64,000 nucleotides of DNA from Lycorma delicatula. Its lineage: Eukaryota > Arthropoda > Insecta > Hemiptera > Fulgoridae. The DNA lies in assembly GCF_047948215.1 (NCBI RefSeq), contig NC_134456.1, positions 62,019,529 through 62,083,528 on the forward strand, read 5' to 3'. This document shows, in pieces, positions 11,557 through 23,955 of this stretch. The notes under the pieces were generated by a model, which did no database searches, was not told the DNA's origin, and saw nothing but the letters and a program-made list of their open reading frames with translations. Made by a program: the position numbers and the translations under genes. Numbering within the stretch: position 1 is the stretch's first letter; each line of letters begins with the position of its first letter.

Positions 11557-14061
11557 CAAATATTGGCTCTGATAAATGTCTTAAAGAGGCGAATTAAAAA
11601 AAACATCAGCTACATTGATCGTTTTCTTAATACCCCACTAGCACCGAACGTGTTTTAATAAATAATGTTATTCTGTTAGTAATCAACATACATGGACATG
11701 TTTGTAGATTCAAAAAGGAAAACAAATTTTCATCCGAAAAATACCAACTGCCCCTGGATGCTTTTTACTCTGTATCATATACAATCGCAAAACTTTTCAT
11801 TTTTTCAGGCACACAGATCAAGAAACATCTGTACCATAAACTAAATTTTCCAAAGAGAAGCCTGAAAATTAACATCAGCATTCTTTTATCCGATAAGCGT
11901 ACAAAAACATTAATTAAAGAAGCCAAATCCATTTACGTTTCAATGTTTAAATATGCTTATACAGCCCACCGTTTCACTATTTTATAAGATTTGGTTTTAA
12001 CATGCGAAATGATGTATTTTTATAAATAATTTGGTTTTGGGAGATTCAACCAAAGATTAGTGTATGTTGGGAATAATATACCAAATTCGCAATTTTTGTT
12101 TTGTGTAATTTTAAAAGCAACAACGATAAATTTAACACTCGAGAAATAAGGATATGTATTTTCTTAGAAAAAGAAACGGAATTAAATATTTTATAATAAA
12201 TTTCGCATATTTGTTGTAATAGTAGAAAACTAAACGGCATTCATAGGTGTATCTATTGTATTGTTCATCGGAAAGGGAGGTTGATCGTTACCAGAGGTTA
12301 TCTCCCAAAAATAAAATGTTTCAGATTTTACTGAAAGATACGAAGGATTATTAAGGTTTTATTAAACGATCGCTAATCGTAAGTAATGGAGCCTTAAAAG
12401 TTTTCATTGACCCTCAAACTGAGTGGTCACTAATCTTGGTACATTTGTAATATAGGACCAGCATTACACAAACATACAGTCTTACTGGATGATCGTTCGA
12501 TAACAATTAAAATATAATATTGATGCGAATTATTTTCTTCGTAAACATGATTTATTATATTTTGAAAATATTTCCGGTCTTATATTTTTCCAGTATGTTA
12601 ACAATTTTAATACGAATTGCGCTAAATGTATGTATAGGTTAGTCGGTAATAGAATATTAGATTTCGTCTCTCCATTGTCTAGTCGGAAATTGTAATGTCT
12701 CTTTGGTAGGTGAATGGTCTACATTTTCGTAAATAAATGTTTAATATTTAATATATTTTACGGTAAAAATTTACGTTAAATATAATTTCTGTAGTTATCG
12801 AATTACTTAATCTCCTTATTTTAGTTTATAATTTCTATTCTTTTTTATTTCTAGAAAATCATGCTTAGTAGATAGTTCATTCTGATTTTCTGTTCAACTG
12901 GATCGGATTTAGCCAAGAAAACTGAACGGTTCTATGGAAACATGCGTCAGAAATGATTAATTTATCATTTTCTTGAAAGAAATAGTCATTTCGCAGAAGA
13001 TTTACCCCAACAACTGCGTATCCTTTAAAGGTAAAATAACAAAGGTATTTCAATATTTATATTATTAATAATTCAAAATTGATAATTTAATTTCATAAAA
13101 GAAAATAGTTAATTTTTTTTTTTAATGTAATATAATACATTAAGTTACGAATAAATATCTTTAATGATGATATTTCTTATTCGATATAAGAATACTGTCA
13201 GTTAAACTTTCTTGTAATTGTTTGTAACCTCTTTACTATGAACTTCAATAGAGCAAATTCATTGACGTATTTTTTTTTTAAATCTCCTTGAATTTGCCAT
13301 AACACTCAATGCTAAGAAAATCTGTGTATCAAGACGATTCTTATAAAAAAATATTCGATAATATGTATGGTAGGCTACGTATTTTCACTTGGGAGCGAAA
13401 GTGATTTACTTTTATAACGCGTAGTTTTAGTCAAAGGAATCTTTGTCGTACGAATTTCAATTTTTGGTGATATAACACATTTTTATATCACCGTAACCTT
13501 GATAACACAAACGTCGACTACACGAAACTCTCGATAGCAAAAATGTTTTTATAATCCCTTTGAGATTCTTGTTAACGACGTTTCACTGTACTTGTAAAAT
13601 ATTTTTAATTTTTACTTACCATGAACGTCCATTTCCTTTACTGTTTACTGCCAGCAGCTATCTACAACAACTCTATTTGAATGTAATTTAATTTTTATCC
13701 AAAATTTCCGGTTTTAAAGAGATTTTCGAAATCAAAGTCTCCACATGCATACTTTCTTAACATTAAATTACACAAAAATTTCAACTACTGTAAACAACCT
13801 ACTAATACACAAATGGAAAACTTATTGCGCCGGTATCTGAAGCCAGAATGAACATTTCACTCCGATGACTAGTCTGACTCTATGCGCCGGCATATGCCGC
13901 CACTGTGAGTCCAATCGTTTAAATATGCTGGTCACATTCCGAAAGCCGATCTGCGCCGGTAGTCCGAATCTGACTATCGGCATGCACTGTGCGTGTACTC
14001 TTATTTAGGTTTAAAGAAAAACGGGGTAAAACGCGAGATCTTTTGTCGAAAATACACTTTT
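10961..14061. other. AT-rich spacer
   Basis: Apart from the poly-A unit at 11.4-11.56 kb no element is recognised. A GC-richer block at 13810-13960 has two cgccggtatctg / cgccggcatatg-type words but cannot be assigned. Confidence 0.4.
11401..11556 (+). mobile_element. Candidate poly-A-tailed retroposed sequence
   Basis: A GC-richer stretch (for example gtggcgggcgacgtcactgt) is followed by 29 consecutive A at 11528-11556. A similar word brackets it: caaataatag just before 11401 and caaatattgg just after the A tract. This fits an RNA copied into DNA by LINE machinery. There is no tRNA head or coding content. The bracket similarity is weak and could be chance. Confidence 0.3.
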
Positions 14062-14522
14062 TACTTCCTTGTACGAAGTAAAGGAAGATGTGTGATCGCG
14101 AAAAATTTCGGTTTTTAGATTTCAACTGAAATATCCATTTTTGACCATCCCTGAATCCATTATGAGTAGTTTCGGCGTGACGTCTGTACGTACATATGTA
14201 TCTCGCATAACTCAAAAACAATTAGTCGTAGGATGTTGAACTTTTGGATTAAGGATTATTGTTACATCTAGTTGTGCACCTCCCCTTTTGATTGCAATCG
14301 ACTGGATCAAAAGTGTCCAAAAAAGCTCAAAATCCAAAAAAATTTAGATTATGGACTTTTTATTAACTGCAATAGTTAGCCTTCATTGAGAGCTTTTCAA
14401 CGATATCAAAAGTGTACTTATTTTCACTGGTTCCAGAGTTATAGCCAAATAAAATTTTAATTAATGAAATTTTTGGATCTTACAAAGGGAAGGTACATCT
14501 ATTCAAATTCGACTTCATCTCC
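14062..14522 (+). repeat. Interspersed repeat family R14, copy 1
   Basis: It begins with a hairpin, acttccttgtacgaagtaaa plus ggaag, and runs through tgaatccatt, cgtgacgtctgtacgtac, tctcgcataactcaaaaa and cttttgattgcaatcga. The same sequence occurs inverted at 40172-40637. No coding capacity is seen. Similar sequence may extend to about 14880 (cagccgttcttgaatt), but the second copy does not cover that part. Class is uncertain: a non-autonomous DNA transposon is possible. Confidence 0.75.
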
Positions 14523-15450
14523 TTTTCTTTTTAGTTTAAATATATTAATTTATTAATAATTATTAAACTATGATGTAAAAAAAATTTACGATAAATAATA
14601 ATTTAATAATAAAAATAAATGAAATAATAGAATTAATTAATCAAATAATATTTCATGTACTTTTCGTTTTAAAAAAATGTGTATCTGTATTTTCCATTTC
14701 TGGAAATTTCCATTTCCATTTCTGGAAAAATTTTGTTTATTTTAAATCCCTTTAAATGTAATATTCCCGCAGCCAGTTGTTTTATAATGTTATGTACCAA
14801 ACGTTAAATTTTCTGATTTTTTAAAATAAAAATCGGTGCAGCCGTTCTTGAATTACAACGGCAGAAATAAACACACTGCCCAAAAACATTCTTGAAAATG
14901 AAATGAGATGAATTAATCTTCCTTACTGAATACTTGTAATTTTTTTATTTTGCAGACGAGCAAATATTCGTGCGGTTTTAAAGTTGTTTTTTAAGATGGA
15001 TTAAGTTGACATAAATTATAAAACTGGCGCTTGTTTTTCATAATATTTTAATCATGTACATGGTCCACTATCAAAACTATTTCTAATTTTATTAGTTATT
15101 CTCACAAACACATTAATTTTACCGTTTGTTTTTTAAATTTACATCTTTTTTTTCAAAATAAGTTCGTATTTCATAATTTTATCACCAGTAGCAAGGACTG
15201 TTTATAATCATATACTGTTACAATACTCGCGGAAATTGAATAATGACAGAAAAGTACTAGTTGAAGGGTGGTGGTCACTTGTGGGGGTATAAAACTGTTA
15301 TTGAGCAATCAATACTTTAGTTATCCCTTCCGTGGAAAATTTCCAAGCCTTTAATTTGATAGCAGTCAAAGTAATGAATATTCATGCAGATCATTCATCT
15401 CTACCTCCCGTTCACATTCTCTGTGTATGTTTTACTCTCACATAGATACC

Positions 15451-15488
15451 CGCGTGCGCGCGCACACGCACACACACACACACACACA
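15451..15488. repeat. CG/CA dinucleotide microsatellite
   Basis: A purine-pyrimidine alternating tract (cgcgtgcgcgcgcacacgca followed by repeated ca). Alternating CG/CA tracts of this type can adopt Z-DNA. Confidence 0.85.
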
Positions 15489-15806
15489 TAAGCACACAAA
15501 TAAAAAGAAAAATTCTCTCGCTCACTCTCTGTCTGACTGCTCCTCTTTATTCATGGATTCATTTAATAACACTCTCTTTCTCTTTTCTTTTAATTGTAAC
15601 CCCCTTGTTCTATTTAGCCCTATTCATTTTTTTCTTTTAATCCCTCTTTCTTTCTTTTTATCATTCAGACATGTGCGGGTGTATGCGCACCCACATATAT
15701 TTACAATTTTCGTTTTTTTTTTTTTCAGTTCTGCTAAGATTAAATGATGTTAATTAATTTATTTAGTGGTTAATGAAAACTTACTGTTTCACATCAAAAG
15801 ACAGTA

Positions 15807-15808
<2 letters not shown>

Positions 15809-15839
<31 letters not shown>
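15809..15839. repeat. AT microsatellite
   Basis: About 15 uninterrupted AT units. Confidence 0.9.
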
Positions 15840-15843
<4 letters not shown>

Positions 15844-16511
15844 AATTTTATATATGTGAAAGATCAAATCACATTAAATTATCTTTGTCTCTTTATTAAT
15901 TGAATATTTAATAAACACTAATAATCTAGTAGTGATACATATACATAATTACATCATTAGCCTATTTTTATAAGGCATCAATCGAAAAGTTGGTCTAAAC
16001 TTTACCTATATTTTTATCACCAGTTATTTTATAATCATGAGTTACAAGAGGGAATATTAAAGGTTATGTAATACATAAAACATACATAAACTATACATAA
16101 AACTACAAAAGTCGAACCCCAAAGCCCGTAACTATGTTTTTCAACATCAAGAAACACTTTGAAATTATAGCAAAATAATAAAAAAGTGTTTTTATTTTTT
16201 TAAGTTGTTTCATCAAATTATATAAAACGTTCATTAAATTCTATTTTACCTCAAAACTGAAATAGATAATAATTAAAATTAGATTGATATGAATGAAAAA
16301 TTTTGAGATAATATTGTATTTAAATCTTATTCGTCAGATATTAAACTATTTCAAGGAGAAAACTTATTTGACAATTTTATTACATAAGCCTAGCTATAAT
16401 ACATTAACAATTTAAACTAGGTAAAAATAACTGAAATGAAAACCGGTTGCACCTTTATACCTAAAGTAAAATCTATTTCAAACTGTTCTTAAATAAATAA
16501 AAAATATGTTT

Positions 16512-16600
16512 TTGAGGTATTCAAATAAATATGAGGTATAAATAAAATGAAGTATAATAAATTGAGGTATTGAGGTATTATAAATAAATATGAGGTATAT
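16512..16600. repeat. Irregular minisatellite with tgaggtat core
   Basis: The word tgaggtat occurs five times in about 87 bases, separated by AT-rich linkers such as aaataaata. A locally expanded, irregular repeat. Confidence 0.6.
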
Positions 16601-16912
16601 TTTTATTTTATTTTTCTTTATTTTTTTTAACTTATAATAAACCAAGTTAGATACAACAAATTATAACCTCACACGATAAATGTGGGGATACAAATCATAT
16701 ATGTACATTTTATCATTTTATTTACATTTATCTAGTATGGATTTTTATTTTATTTATTTATTTTTTTTTTTTACAGTTTACTCAAATCTTGTCTCTCACA
16801 ATATATTTTTTTTCTTAAAGCGGTATTTTGATTATTTAGGTCTTCCTATTCAAGAAAGGGATATTTTTATTTAAAAAATAAGTGTTAGAAAACTTTTATA
16901 ATTTTAATTAAT

Positions 16913-17440
16913 CTTTAACTTGGTTTAGTGGTAAAACCCGTCATAATAAATCGGCTAATTTCGAAGTCGAGGGTTCTTAGGTTCAAATCCTAGTAAAGGA
17001 TTTCCTAAGGAATAAAGGATCCAGTACTTTTATACGGATTTGAATACTATATCGTGGACACCGGTGTTCTTTGGTGATTTTTTTCCTGTTTAGCCTCCGG
17101 GAATCACCGTCAGATATTTCTTACAGGATGAATGAGGATGATACGTGTGAGTGTAAGTGAAGTGTAGTCTTGTACAGTCGACCATTTCTGAGATGTGTGG
17201 TTAATTGAAACCCAGACACCAAAGAATACCGGTATCCACGATCTAGTATTCAAATCCTTATAAATGGTAATTTTGCCTTTGCTAGGATTAGAACTCTCGA
17301 CTTCCAAATCAGCTGATTTGCAAAGACGCGTTCACCACTAGATCAACTCAGTGAGTCTTTGGTAGTTGGGGTTCAATTAACCACACGTCTGAAGAATGGT
17401 CGGCCTGTGTCTATTCAAGACTGCTTGCTTACCGTTACAT
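16913..17440 (+). mobile_element. SINE-B, copy 3 (split host copy)
   Basis: The 5' part (16913-17080) has the A box ggtttagtgg, a degraded palindrome, the B box ggttcaaatcc and the body up to ccggtgttctttggtg. The 3' part (17353-17440) continues at the same body position with tctttggtagttggg and ttcaattaaccacac. The gap is filled exactly by an opposite-strand SINE-B. Confidence 0.85.
17081..17352 (-). mobile_element. SINE-B, copy 4, nested inside copy 3
   Basis: A near full-length copy on the reverse strand: the tail cctgtttagcctccgg begins at 17085, the head ends at 17352, and the palindrome arm aaatcagctgattt is present. The host sequence tctttggtgatt before it and tctttggtagtt after it form a target duplication of about 12 bp with two differences. 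The insertion is therefore younger than copy 3. Confidence 0.88.
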
Positions 17441-20400
17441 TCCAGTCGCTAATGAAATTAATTGTTGATGCATTTATACATAAAAAGATATTAAAAAAAT
17501 AGAATGTAACAATATTACGAAAATTGTTTCTTTAAGTTATCAACATTTTCACAGAAATTCTTGCAAATTCTGAATAAAAGATTTTATTTCATTATTATCC
17601 AATCATATTATTTTCTTTATATCTGAAGCAACAAGAGCTAAAAACATTTAACGGCTGATCGTTAGATTGTTTTTGAATCATTATTTCACATCATTTTAAA
17701 ACGATAGTTAAAATATCTTTAAATTCTTATTATTGATCATTTTTTCAGTCTTTATCTTTTCTTCGCATTCCAGTTGCATTTAAATCATTCAAATGACTTA
17801 GGAAAATTTGATTGACATGGCCAATTGTCTGCTACTACGTGCTCCCAAAGGATATTTGTTTCGATGAAAATTTTCCTAGAAAGTTTGTGAAAAGCGTTGT
17901 TTTTGACAGCACTCCTTAAAATTCTAGGGATAAGTAACGAGTTTATTTCATTTTTGAAATATTACTTGTGCGAGAGTGGTCTTCCTCGAGTAGCAAGCGG
18001 TTGAAATTGTTCATCGCTTTGATATTGTATAATTTTTAGAACTCAGATATGATTAAAATTTTAATAGCTTTTCTGTTTTATTTCTTGATTTGTAGGAAAT
18101 AAATCCTGGCTGAGATTTTATTCTAACTGAGTCGCAATAGACTATTGTTGATTTGGTATTGTTAAATACATCCTAAAAACATTCGATATGTTTACATTTA
18201 GAAATGAATTTTATTTTTTAATCAATAGTAACTTTTTTAAACTAAATATTTCTTTCTATAATAAACTGATAAAATAAATTAATAAAATCCTTACTTTTTT
18301 GTTTATTTCTTCGATATTCAATAATTTGTCAAAACAATGACAATCAGTGGTATAAATAAAAATATATTTTTAACAACCAGTTTTAATATACTATACTTAC
18401 CGTTCCTTCATTTTAAAGCGATGCTGAACAACGTTAAAAATAAAACTCTGTTCTATTCTCGTATTAATAAATCGAATAAAAATAAAAAGATTAAGAAAAT
18501 TCTATTTCTTTTAGTCCGAAATCAAAATATTTGGCTTGTTTTCAGACTTTATATTTTTTTATAATAACCTTCTTTTGTAACCGTTTTTCTTCGGCAGGAT
18601 ATATTTCTGTAAACTCATAATTTCCTTAAGTAGAAAATTAAAATTTTATAAACAATCTTATAATATCTAAAAACTGAATAAATGTCAGCGAATCAAGTTA
18701 AACTTCGTTTAATGATGTTTAAATAAACGTCAACGTAAAGGCGCAGAGTTAAAAATGAATAGCATTTCTATTTCGATCGTAAACGACTAAGAAATTACGA
18801 ATACGGTTTCTATGATCCGAATCATGAAATCGCTCTAACGCAAAATGATGTTAACGTTTGCAGTAAACGTCACGCTTTCTGTCATGACGTCACAACCGAG
18901 TAGCATCTTTCCACGGATAAACTCTTTAGATACTTTTAAGATTCAGATATCCTATTAGGGAAAAACTTGTATTTTTCCTTCCGTACTGTTCACTTAATTT
19001 ATTTCTTATTCTGAGTAATAGGATCGGAGTACCTAAAGTCAAAAATTCTTACAACTCTTTTAAAATAAGCTTATTTCGAGTTTCAAATGAATGTCTAAAT
19101 GTAATTCTATTCTACTCACTCAATGAGTGTTTATTAATTTTAATTGGAGAAAATTCATAGATCATTTCTTTTGCCCCGTTTTTATTGTAGAATTCCCTAA
19201 ATTTCTATTTTTGTCAATTCTAAAACCGTCATTTATAACGATTTTGCTACTAAAATAAATCTTAAATTTATTGGCAGTTAACAATTTCCTATATAAGTAA
19301 TTTAATATTAAATCAGTATGTTAAACACCCTTAAGTGTAATTAGGAAAGCAAGAGAAAGTGATAAATATTTTTCAGTTGAATGAACTCAGTTATGACGTA
19401 ATAAAGAATATTTAGAAGAGATATATATGAAGTGGTGGGCGATTAGAAAGTTTAAAAGTTCATACTAAGCTAAAAAAGGATTTATTAATCAAGAAATATT
19501 AAAATCTTTCGATTATAATTTCTAATTTTTCATTATGTATGTTACTTAAGTCACTTATTTCCTTGAATTCGTACTTTTAAAAAAATAAAAATAAATTTGT
19601 AGAAGTAAAGAAGAGTTATTTAAATTTCAGGAAGAGAGGAGACGCTGTTATAATATATTGTAATTGAGTGCTTGTGTTAAATGGAACACAGTTATCAAGG
19701 TAAATGAACCTATGTTGGGGACTGAAGCTTTTTATTACATTATTCATATCTTATTAAAATAAACACAACTTTTGAAAAGCTGCATATACTTGAAAGTTCG
19801 AAAAACAACGGAATATAAGTCTACAATTATAAAACCCATTATTTTGTAGCCTGTAATTTTACGATAAGTTAAGTTGTTGAACTTAATTTTCTATATATTT
19901 TATAAAATATTTGATATTTGAATCATGATATTGTCAAAATATCAAGTCTTTCAATAAGACAACTGTCAAAGTATAGCATTTTAGGACAATAATATTTTTA
20001 AACAGAAATATTTTTCTGAAGAAACGTAAAACCAAATCATATATATATGAAAAGCCTTGTTTTACTTTTAAGCATGCACCGAGCATCGTTAAACCAGCTG
20101 CTTTGTAATCTCTTCTACTAAATAGGAGTAAAACATCTACAGAAAAGATGAGTTTAAATAGATTATAATCATTTTTAAGAGATGTATCTGTAAAGACTAT
20201 CGAATAAGATATCAAAACATTCTTGTTCTAACTAAACTTTGCTTCATTACGGAATAAATACCCTGATTTTCTATTTCTTTCAAAAAAGTAAAAGTGTTTT
20301 ATGAATTATTTAAATTCCTAGCCGGTACCAAAACGTGATATCCAGAGGTTCTAAAGATAATTTCATGTATTTATTGTTACATTTTGAAAATAATATAAAT

Positions 20401-20497
20401 CAAAAATAGCCATAATATGTATACATCATTATAGAATTTTAAAAATTACAAATTTATTGAAACATACTCATTTAAAAACATTAAATAATTTTAAAAA
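17441..20497. other. AT-rich spacer, nothing recognised
   Basis: Three kilobases with no recognised element. Open frames here (for example 18337-18564) are Lys/Phe/Asn-rich chance frames of AT-rich DNA. Confidence 0.45.
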
Positions 20498-21188
20498 TCC
20501 CTTTCGGCATGCCGGAAGGAGAGATAGATTTACCGGTGCTAAGTAGGGGATAAAAAAGATTTCCACCTTAAAATTAAGAAAAACTTCAAATTTACTCAAT
20601 ACAATGATTGCATGTGGAAAAAGTTTTACATGTTTAGCATACGACAAGCCCATCTTACAATTCCAGCCATATTTTGGTCACCCCTTGCCGTAAGGGTAGG
20701 TCATATCAAAAATTGTTTCAGACAAAGATTTTAGGTAATGTTTACAGGACTAATTAAAACTTTAAACGGATTCGATGCTGTACCTATAAAGGGAGGTATG
20801 ATGTTTTTGTCTTTAAAACCCCATTTTTTTACCCCTGGGCAAATGGTTGGTGATATCAAAAAATTTTACTTAGATACGTTTTAGGCCCTTGTCCAAAGAA
20901 TAGTAGGAACTTTAAACGAATTCGATATTTTACTTAATAAGAAAGTTGTAGCTTTTTTATTTTTGAAAAAGCCTTTAAACTTATTTTTAAGGAACAATTT
21001 AAAAGTGTTTGGCGCAAAATTACGGCATTTATTGTGCCCACAAGAAAGTGAAATTTATATAAACTTTTGAACTGGCAGTGGTTTTGGGACCTGGGTTTGT
21101 GAAACGCGAAGATATGTCGAAATTTTCCTGAAGTCGAATCATGTTACTCATTATAATAGATAGATTTCTTATGAAATCTACCTAAAAT
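20498..21188 (+). repeat. Hairpin-ended repeat family R20, copy 1
   Basis: It starts with tccctttcggcatgccggaa, a near palindrome, and ends with the hairpin tagatttcttatgaaatcta followed by cctaaaa. The same ends and much of the interior occur inverted at 62822-63261. Shared landmarks include gtaggggataaaa, aactttaaacg-attcgat, acaagaaagtgaaat and cgcgaaga/cgcgaagg. This copy is longer and appears to hold a partial internal duplication (the aactttaaacg-attcgat word at about 20760 and 20912). No coding frame is seen. TC at one end and a hairpin followed by CTAA at the other are reminiscent of a non-autonomous Helitron, but this is only a suggestion. Confidence 0.75.
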
Positions 21189-22004
21189 ATTAGATTGTCC
21201 AAAAATATAATGAAATAAATTATTTTGTAATTTGGGGGGTTTTACCCATTTACAACCCCTGAAAATTGGATAAATCATTCGGTTTGAAAAATAGATATTT
21301 TACATAAAAATAAACCAATAATTTATTTTTAATTATTAAAGATCTTTTACTGATTTTGAATTAAAGTCCATTTAAAAACATGACCTTGTTTATATTAGAG
21401 TTAACATCGGACCTTTAATTATTAAATATCACATCATTATTTTCAAGTCATATAAATATAAAGTGATGTGTTGATATTAAAGTGTAAGCTGCCCTATCCT
21501 ATTAGAATTGTATTATAATATAATATAAAATTTAAACTTGTTTTTCATATTATAATTTATTATAAGCGTGTCATTACACGTGTATTACTCGTATTTTTTT
21601 TATAAATTTTGTTTTTAGGTATAGGTTTTTTGTGCAGGCATTTTTCATGTTATTACGTTCCATTAAATGAAATATTTTATCTCTTTAATATTTAACTAGA
21701 TAATTTAATTTTTAAGTAGCAAATGTAATAATATCTTTTAATACTTTAGATCGGAACATTCGTTTATAATTCTATTTTGTAATATGTCGACATTAGAATA
21801 CAAACAACAAATATAAATATATAACATTTTACTTCAGGGTTATTATCTTTTATTGTGTTTAAGTAAGGTAAGATTGTTGAATTAATAATTGTATAAATAT
21901 TTAATATTAATAAAAACTAATATTTTAGCACTTGTGTAACTGTCCACTTTTATCAAAGAATTGGAGGATCGTATCTCACTTTCAAATGAAATAAGTTTAA
22001 ATGA
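21189..22004. other. AT-rich spacer, nothing recognised
   Basis: AT-rich DNA without recognisable coding or repeat content. Confidence 0.45.
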
Positions 22005-22222
22005 AGTGCAGCAAAAATGTGTATATGTAATTTAATAGACGTACAAGGAAGTCGTGTGGTGTCCACATCACATTTTTCGGGACCACCATTAGGTATTGCT
22101 TCAGATGATGAGATGAATGATATCAAGATGCGTGTGAAAATGTCATGCCTGACCGGGATTCGAACCCAGAACCTCGGGATGGCCAACCGAGACTCTACCA
22201 CTCGTGCCACGGAGGCCGGCAT
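22005..22222 (-). mobile_element. SINE-A, copy 2 (longer-body subtype)
   Basis: The reverse strand begins gccggcctccgtggcacgag (A box region) and has the B box gggttcgaatcccgg. The body then reads cacacgcatcttgatatcat, a cctaatggtggtcccg segment and gtgatgtggacaccacacga. The head matches the copies at 1.2 and 61.3 kb, but the body after the head differs, so this is a second subtype. The acceptor stem does not close, so it is not a tRNA gene. Confidence 0.75.
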
Positions 22223-23338
22223 AGTTAGTTTTATTTATCAAAATTGAAAAGTAAATAAATTTCGTTTCTGTAAGTAATTTATTTTTAGATGCAAAGTAGA
22301 AAATGTAAATAAGCTTTGGGGACCAACCTTTGAAACGCAATTTTAGAGGAATATAATTAATATAGCATTATTTATTTTAATTTTTATTCAAATAAAGGAA
22401 AGTCTGGTAATTTTTTTAATATAATTATCAGTTTACAATTAAATTTATTCTGCTGGGAGAGACTTTTTCATATCTAGGAAAATTGATTTACAATTTTTGG
22501 TTGCATTTTCACTTATTTAATTATATCCCACTAAATTATAATAATATTATTTCCATAAATAATGTCTCCAAACAGCTGTGGTTATATTTATTTTTATTTT
22601 AGTCAAAATTTAAACCACTTATATAATTTTTTATTACTTTTTCCCTGCTTCGTATTTGTTTGTTTATTTTTTTCCATAGAAGTAACTACAATATAACTTA
22701 CAGTTTCAATATATATATATTTTTTTTTTTTTATGATGATTAGAGATGAGTTGATTAATGTGTAAAAATTTCTTGACTAAACGGAAGAAAGGGTAGGATG
22801 TCATCAGTTTCCGTGGTAGTATTATTTTAGCTGTAGCGCTACAATCGACTGCACAAACATTCAACTCAATTATATGCTGCGTATGCAGCTGTCAAGACGG
22901 AATATTTTTCTTATTCAAATCTATCACGTGAAATGAAATATCGGATTTTGAAAAGGATTGTAGAACGCTATTAGTTACTTGTAAATTAACAGCTCTACTG
23001 AGTTACTCCTTTGTATGTTGTGGTATTTACATTCATTTATACAGCTGTGTAGCTAAAATCCCTATTCATGCATATCCTAATACTTTTCTTACGCCAACTT
23101 ATATTATTATGATGATTAGAAAATCAATTTTAGTTGTAACTCTTGAGCGTTAAATTTAGCCGTATCGTTACAGTTATTAAACATAAATTGAGTATTCATA
23201 AAAGTTATCTTTTACTTTTTCAGCAAGGTGAATCGTTTACTTTCTAGTCGAAAGCACGGCTGCTTTCCGATTTTATTAAGTCTTGACGCGAAAAAAAAAA
23301 TAATAAACTGTATTTAGAATTAAATAAAAATAAATATC
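22223..23338. other. AT-rich spacer, nothing recognised
   Basis: No element recognised. It contains a run of ta units next to a T tract near 22710-22732. Confidence 0.45.
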
Positions 23339-23870
23339 GGCTGACCCACGAAAAACAGAGAAATTTAGAGTACATGTTCTATTGGTGAACATAATGAAAA
23401 ACGTTTATATAAACATAAACGTAGGTTTAGAAACACATTGTTTTCGAATTACGGTTAGTGAAAAATTTTTTCCGGGTTTCAGCTCTTCTTATAATAAAGA
23501 AGCCTTACTGTAGTTTTTGGGACCCAAATTAAGGAGTAAAGTTGGTGGTTTCTTATGTAATTTGACTGAGAAATAGGACAAAATAGGTTTAAGAACTGTA
23601 AATCAAGTATTTTTTCAGATATCCGACGTAAAACAAACATTTCGGTGTCGAAAAACAAGTTAATTTTAGGTTTGTAATACTATAGCTTTTTTAAATGATC
23701 GATAAATGCGGAAGATTTAACAACAAAACTTGTAGAGAATTTAATTCTGAAAAAAATTAATGTAAACACAGCCAATAAAAAGTAAATTAAAACTTTTAAA
23801 AATCAGTTTTTTATTGAAGCAAAAAAGACAAAAAATAAACAGAAAATCGTATTATTCTGTACTTAATACA
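23339..23870. repeat. Left terminal inverted repeat of the 23-kb transposon
   Basis: Begins near gctgacccacgaaaaacaga and continues to about 23870, where similarity to the right arm fades. It pairs in inverted orientation with 25392-25899. Confidence 0.8.
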
Positions 23871-23955
23871 CATTTTTCTTAATATAACAAAACAAAAAAA
23901 TAAAATCATGAAATCATAAACGGTAACAGAAAAACAAATCTCAGTTACATTAACT

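Larger units (their letters stand above)
14523..16912. other. AT-rich spacer with microsatellites
   Basis: Contains several simple repeats listed separately. No gene is seen. A 106-codon open frame over 15427-15747 is low-complexity read-through of the CA repeat and a T/C-rich tract. Confidence 0.45.

Noticed and set aside
15427..15747. 106-residue open frame
   Set aside because: Encoded mainly by the CA microsatellite and T/C-rich low-complexity sequence.
22017..22340. Overlapping open frames on both strands around 22.1 kb
   Set aside because: They are readings through the SINE-A copy.
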